This document shows positions 59,350 to 64,000 of a stretch of 64,000 bases of DNA, piece after piece. The DNA lies in the NCBI GenBank assembly GCA_037957365.1, contig JARHVA010008353.1:336001-400000 (forward strand), given 5' to 3'. Positions within the stretch are counted from its first letter, which is position 1; the number at the start of each line of letters is the position of its first letter. This DNA comes from Torreya grandis (lineage: Eukaryota; Streptophyta; Pinopsida; Cupressales; Taxaceae). The notes beneath the pieces were generated by a model. It saw nothing but the letters and a program-made list of their open reading frames with translations, was not told where the DNA came from and searched no databases. A program made the translations under genes and the position numbers.

Positions 59350-60010
59350 GACTTATGGAATAAATCCTAAAGGCAAAATAGGAACACTATATAGAAACAC
59401 TGTGAGAAGCTCTTTACTTGCCTCCTTCCACCATGTCAAAGAATCCACTTTATACTTATAACTTTGGTAAGAATCAGAGAGATGACCAATTTTGAAGCAC
59501 TTCCAAAACTTGAAAGGAAGTCCATCGTAATCAAGGGTTTTTGACCAATATCTACCTTTAACTTTTAACTTGATCATTTTAGGAAGGTCCTAGGAAATAT
59601 ATAAATAGATAAGAACCTTATAAAAAGTTTTTTGGGAGAAATTCAAAGAAGCATTAATTTCCAAACATTCCCCAAGAATTTACCAATAGCCACCAACCTA
59701 GACTTCAACCAAAACTACAGAGGAAGATAAAACAACTGCACCTAAATGGGCCTATGAGAGAGGTTTTTAGCTAAAAGATTAAAATATAAAAATTAGGGTT
59801 TAAGAAAAAAGAGATGCTGATAAAATATCTAAGAATTGGTTTGAATGATCTTATTAAAATCTACCAGAGAATCAAAAATCACAATAAAAAATCCTCCAGC
59901 ATAGGGATAAATTTCTAAGATGCCTTCCACTAATTAATCATAGGAAGGTAAGGCTAAAACCTATCAAATATGAAAAATAAACCCCTTTTTTCATACCAAT
60001 CCTCACTTTC
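59350..60010 (-). pseudogene. L1-type LINE ORF1 remnant (DUF4283 and zinc knuckle)
   Basis: The minus strand, with frameshifts, reads VQLFYLPLQFWLKSRLVAIG (about 59,720), ECLEINASLNFSQKTFYKVL (about 59,650), LPKMIKLKVKGRYWSKTLDY (about 59,585-59,530) and DGLPFKFWKCFKIGHLSDSY. The last contains a knuckle of the CxxCxxxGHxxxxC kind with its first and last cysteines replaced by F and Y. This order is that of the DUF4283 plus zf-CCHC region of plant L1 ORF1 proteins, which bind the LINE RNA. No endonuclease or RT of a LINE is visible downstream (lower coordinates), so it is a fragment. Confidence 0.75.
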
Positions 60011-60307
60011 AAGCACTTATTTTAGGGCCTTTTTATAAAAAATGACTAGGAGTGAAGCCTTTGCAATGCCTAAGGCCCTAGGCTACTTACTCTGACAAAC
60101 TGATTGAACAAATGGAGAATCAATTAATCATAAATCTTCCTTGAGAGGAGAAAATGGATGTAATATTATCTTCCCACCAACTCCTATAGTCACCTTCCTT
60201 GGTGATCCTCTAACCATAACCTCCCCTCACTTATCATTTCTACCCCTGAACCTACCATTGCTTCTATTTGTCCATCCCTACATCTAAAACCCCCATGCTA
60301 TCTTTTG

Positions 60308-60308
<1 letters not shown>

Positions 60309-60393
<85 letters not shown>
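60309..60393 (+). repeat. (AC)n microsatellite, about 35 units, followed by (AT)n
   Basis: Perfect AC run to about 60,379, then AT units to 60,393. The plus-strand frame over it (a run of His-Thr) is an artefact. Confidence 0.97.
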
Positions 60394-60524
60394 ACTAAGG
60401 AAAATATACTTACATCCCTATCTAAGTTGTTTGAAATGAAGTCTTTTGGGATAGGTCATAGAAAATTTGTCACCAACCTACAAAACACTCTATATTACCA
60501 CATTTTTATTGATCTAATTATCAT

Positions 60525-61783
60525 TGTTCTTTTTAGAAAAGAAAAATCTAAAAAAATCAATCCAAATTTATTTTTAAAGTATTTTAATTATTTAAGACTT
60601 AGTATATGTAAATCCTAGGTTGTTAAAGGGATAGGCATATAGGGTAAGTATAGATAAATATTGCAAATAGATATACCAATTTGATTTACCTAAAATATAC
60701 ATACAATGAAGGAATCCACTTATCTAAAGTGAAACACTAGTATCTAGATGATAAGAAGGCTAAAACAGGCTTGGGAATCAATCTCAAGTCCATTCTAAAA
60801 CCAAGGTTGAAAAATATCTTTGGAAAATATCATAGTTAAAAGGATAATAGAGCACTATGCTAGTGTCTAAGGTAATGTGGTAGTGTCCTCCTATAGAGAG
60901 AAAGACTAAGACTTTTAGTGATGTTTTCAGAGGGTTCTAAGAACATGAAGGTGTGTTCAAGAGCATATAATCATCCATCTATGTCACTATTTTGATAATT
61001 CTTCTCCAAAACCCTAATGAACACATCCACACATGAAATAACAATGGGATTAAATGTAAATATAATGGAAAATATGAGTTGTGGGATGTTATAATCATGT
61101 GATGCATAATCCCTATTATCTTGAATATGACCTACATTAATCCCAATGATAGGGTCTTAGATTACATATAGTTTTCCCTTAGGGAACATGCATAATCAAC
61201 ACACATGATATGATAGATCCCCTTCTTTAATCAAGCATGAAAATTGAGGTGTGATTGATGAGTAATATGTAGATTACCGAACTATACTATTGATTGATTT
61301 TATGTAATTATGTTCCAAAATAATAAGTGATAGATGTAAAATGCCTTATAGAGATATTTATATAGAAGAAATGTTAATTTATATGTGATATCCTTATTCA
61401 CTAGCTGATGAGGTGAAAGAGAAAGATAAAATAATAAGAGGGGACTTAAGGAAGGGAAAGGGCCTTAAAAATCTTATAAAAGTAACTGTTAGGCACTAGC
61501 ACTAAAGTGGACACTAGTGTCCAGTGTCTAAGACTATGTTATTGTCTCAAGACCATAAAATTGAACAAAGACTGTGGTAAATAGGCCAAGGGGTCCCTAT
61601 GACTAGGACATGATGACATAGGACCATTGGAGGTGCATAAAATAGGAAAAATAAGTCATAATAAAGATCAAAAGACCAAAATGACATATGAACAAGATTC
61701 ACATCCATCATTAAGACCTTCTTGTGAAAGAACAACAAAAGACTTAGTACTTATGTTTACTTGACCAAATTAGGGTGTGTAAA
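60525..61783 (-). mobile_element. Element E 3' LTR
   Basis: Begins TGTTCTTTTTAG, comparable with TGTTTTATTATTTTTAG of D, and ends gtgtgtaaa. About 1,259 bases against 1,247 in D. The first third is strongly diverged; the part from about 61,080 aligns well (acctacattaa.cc, aatgccttat, ttgaccaaattagggtgtg). Confidence 0.75.
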
Positions 61784-61800
61784 TTTCCCCACCCCTTTTA
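61784..61800 (-). promoter_or_regulatory. Polypurine tract (element E)
   Basis: The minus strand reads TAAAAGGGGTGGGGAAA directly before the LTR. This is the best-preserved purine tract of the group and supports the minus orientation of D and B, whose tracts AAAAGAGGGTCAAA and GAGTAGGGTAAA are decayed versions in the same place. Confidence 0.88.
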
Positions 61801-62354
61801 TTCTAGTAATGTAATGAAATATAAGTGATAGAGTAAAAATAAATATAAATGAATACCTCTACTTACCTATGTGATCAATTTGTGTGGAGGATGGATGTGC
61901 TCTAGGCTTGATGCACTTTTTGGCTAGAGAAGTGGATGATAGATGGAATGCTATCTGTGAAGAGGAAATCCATAATGTAGATGCCCCTATATTGAATATG
62001 AGTAATGAATTTAATGTGAGGAAAAATTACCCATCTTGGTATATAAATTAAGTTTGAGGAATACCTATAAATGTGGATAAATAAGCCCTGCTTGTCCAAA
62101 CTTTAACATGTGAACTAAATCTGGGAAGTATCTATAACTATGGATAAACAAAATCCACTTTCCCCCACTTTGGTATGTGAACTAAGTTTGAAAATTAATC
62201 TAATCAAAGGTTTAAATTATTTCTCAACTTTTGTAATCTAGGTCTGGTGAAAACTATTGATCAACCACTATAAACAACCATATGAACCAACCTAGTGAAA
62301 TCTTGGTGACATCCTGGTGACAATGTGAGTGTAATCTATTAATAATAACATAGA
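61801..62354 (-). other. Element E 3' UTR, shared with element D
   Basis: Non-coding. Aligns with 14,835-15,430 of element D. No repeat and no credible open frame; the 65-codon minus frame at 61,902-62,099 has no recognisable content. Confidence 0.6.
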
Positions 62355-62614
62355 GAATGGTATAATTTTTTGTTTCCATCTATATAAACTAGTGAAATCC
62401 TATGAGATTGAGGACACATGCCCTGCATCATGCCCCCAAACCAGGTATCTAAGTAATGTAATTATGTACTCTATACATAAAAGTATGTCCATGTAGGGAT
62501 GATGTATTATGTACTTTACACCATAGTCATAATCTATGTTTGGAACTATGTCAAAACCCTATGTAAAGTTTAAGAATCTAAACCAATATCTAATAAGATC
62601 ATGAAACATGATAA

Positions 62615-62975
62615 ATCTAAGTCAACTTTTGTATCTAAACATCTAATCCAACCTATGTATTTAAACATATATGTCAACCTATGTATCTGAATATATGAGC
62701 CAACTTATGTATCTAAAAATATATGTCAACCTATGTATCTAAACATATATGTTAACCTATATAACTGAACATCTATGTTAACCTATATAACTTGACATCT
62801 ATGTTAACTTGTGAATTCAAACATCAAAATCAACCTATGTATCTAAATATTTGTGCCAACCTATGTGTCTAAACATCTTATCCAACCTATGTATCTAAAC
62901 ATCTGAGTCAACATGTGTATCTAAATATCTAATCCAACCTATGTGTTTGAATCAATAAATATGAGTGTAGGCCAA
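62615..62975 (-). repeat. Minisatellite, 26-27-base unit, about 13 copies (element E, first array)
   Basis: Unit close to aacctatgtatctaaacat plus ctatgtc or ctgagcc; copies vary by point changes. The units are contiguous, with no unique spacers. Confidence 0.93.
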
Positions 62976-63434
62976 ACTATGTATCTAAGTAAATCAACAT
63001 TTTTGTGAATGGTGTATATGTGGCCCCTTTTGGTGAGATAATCAAGACAACGAGAAGGGTGTCAAAAAAGTGATGATGGTAAACATGTTAGAGATAGTTG
63101 ACATGGATAATATGAGCATAAGATTTATTATTTTGAAATTTTTATGAGAATTATTTAGAAATTAGTAATCTAAACATAAAGAATGGTATAATGTTTCCAT
63201 TCCATTTGTATAACCTAGTGAAGTCCTATGAGATAAAGGACACATGCCCTAAATCATGCTCCCAAACTTGATATCTAAGTAATGTAATTATGTACTATAT
63301 GCATGAAAACATATCCATGTATGGATGATGTACCATGTACATGGCCCCATAGTCATATGATGAGTTTGGAACTATATCAAAACCCTATGTAATCTAGGAA
63401 TCTGAAGCAATAACTGACAAGATCATATAACTCA

Positions 63435-63815
63435 ATAAATCTAAGTCAACCTATGTGTTTGAACATATAAGAAAACATACATATTTGAACATATATGTCA
63501 ACTTATGTATCTAAATATATGATCCAACTTATGTATCTAAACATCTATGTCAATTTGTGTATTTGAACATCTATGTCAGCCTATGTATTTGAACATCTGA
63601 GCCAACCTGTGTATTTGAACATCTATGTCAACCTATGTATTTGAAAATCTATATCAACCTATGTATCTAAACATCTAAATCAACCTTTGTATCTAAATAT
63701 TTGAGCCAACCTATGTGTCTAAAAATCTTAGCCAACCTATGTATATGAACATTTGAGTCAACATGTGTATCTCAATATCTGATCCAACCTACGTGCTTGA
63801 ATCAAGAAATATGAG
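63435..63815 (-). repeat. Minisatellite, 26-27-base unit, about 14 copies (element E, second array)
   Basis: Same unit as the first array, inside the second 826-base unit. Some positions correspond between the arrays (ends with gagtcaacatgtgtatct and gatccaacct), others do not, so copy number changed after or during duplication. Confidence 0.93.
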
Positions 63816-64000
63816 TGTAGGTCAAACTATGTATCTAAGTAAAGAAACATCAATGTAAACGTTATAAATATGGCCCATGTTGGTGAGATATTTTAGACTA
63901 TGATAATGGTGTAAAAAAAAGTGATGATGGTAATCATGTTAGAGATCGCTGACATGTATAATATGAGCATAAGATTGAGTATTTTGACATTTGTATGAGA

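Larger units (their letters stand above)
60525..64000 (-). mobile_element. Element E: relative of D, 3' end only (continues beyond window)
   Basis: LTR followed, to the right, by the 3' part of the internal region of a minus-strand element. The internal part 61,784-62,500 aligns with 14,818-15,600 of D (shared phrases around gaccaaccacta, tggtgac, catgcccccaaa). From 62,355 it is dominated by tandem duplication. The rest, including any antisense gene or gag, lies outside. Confidence 0.78.
62355..64000 (-). repeat. 826-base tandem duplication in element E 3' UTR
   Basis: gaatggtata at 62,355 and at 63,181 open two long units that correspond through cacatgccct, tccatgta(g/t)ggatgatgta, the minisatellite, gtgaatgg/ggtgagata and aaaagtgatgatggtaa. 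The second unit reaches the window end. Confidence 0.9.

Noticed and set aside
60268..60618. 116-codon plus frame with a long His-Thr run
   Set aside because: It is the (AC)n microsatellite read in one frame, joined to chance sequence.
62615..63815. CRISPR-like regular repeats
   Set aside because: Units of 26-27 bases are contiguous without unique spacers, and the context is a plant retrotransposon 3' UTR.
1..64000. tRNA, rRNA or other structural RNA genes
   Set aside because: No cloverleaf-forming or rRNA-like sequence was noticed on either strand; a covariance-model search would be decisive.

Overview
This is plant nuclear DNA, and nearly all of it is an old nest of LTR retrotransposons. 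The evidence is Ty3/gypsy coding remnants of the Tat lineage (gag, protease, reverse transcriptase, two successive RNase H domains, integrase), a plant mobile domain gene relic carried antisense inside one element, a very long-LTR element without coding capacity, and a plant L1-type LINE remnant. The DNA is AT-rich, CpG-poor and full of C-to-T/G-to-A decay. There is no intact host gene and no RNA gene that I can support. The plant group cannot be told from the sequence; a species with a large, repeat-rich genome is likely.

Layout. 1-11,511: element A, plus strand, with LTRs of about 5.2 kb, an initiator-Met-type primer site, a purine tract and a 2.5 kb internal region without coding (LARD-like); its 5' LTR starts before the window. 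11,512-13,157: spacer. 13,158-46,403: element B, a minus-strand Tat element flanked by ATTAT. Its 3' LTR (13,164-13,570 plus 24,146-24,909) is split by element D (13,571-24,140, minus strand, 1,247-base LTRs, perfect CTTAT duplication). D has gag but no pol, and carries an antisense plant-mobile-domain pseudogene at about 16,832-18,640. B's internal region runs gag (43.5-41.6k), protease (41.4-41.1k), then after an interruption protease end, RT, gRH, aRH and IN (32.0-27.3k), 3' UTR tandem repeats and a purine tract. The interruption (about 32,040-41,130) is element C, a less decayed minus-strand Tat-like relic: a long gag with two zinc knuckles, a deletion fusing the start of RT to the end of IN, and several tandem arrays.

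46,404-50,056: diverged repeat fragments. 50,057-56,435: element F, three LTR copies around one non-coding internal region, two of the LTRs abutting with no base between them. 56,436-60,524: unique-looking sequence with a LINE ORF1 remnant, a 20-base A run and an (AC)n microsatellite. 60,525-64,000: element E, a relative of D, entering the window by its 3' LTR, with a strong purine tract and a 26-27-base minisatellite inside a larger tandem duplication.

B, D and E share LTR-end and purine-tract features, and B and D share an unusual primer-site motif, so they belong to one extended Tat-like group; F may belong too. D and F lack pol and C lacks most of it, so any past mobility would have needed proteins from another element. 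The most interesting points are the antisense mobile-domain gene in D, the LTR-LTR junction in F, the RT-IN deletion scar in C, and 3' UTR tandem arrays that differ in unit between related elements.
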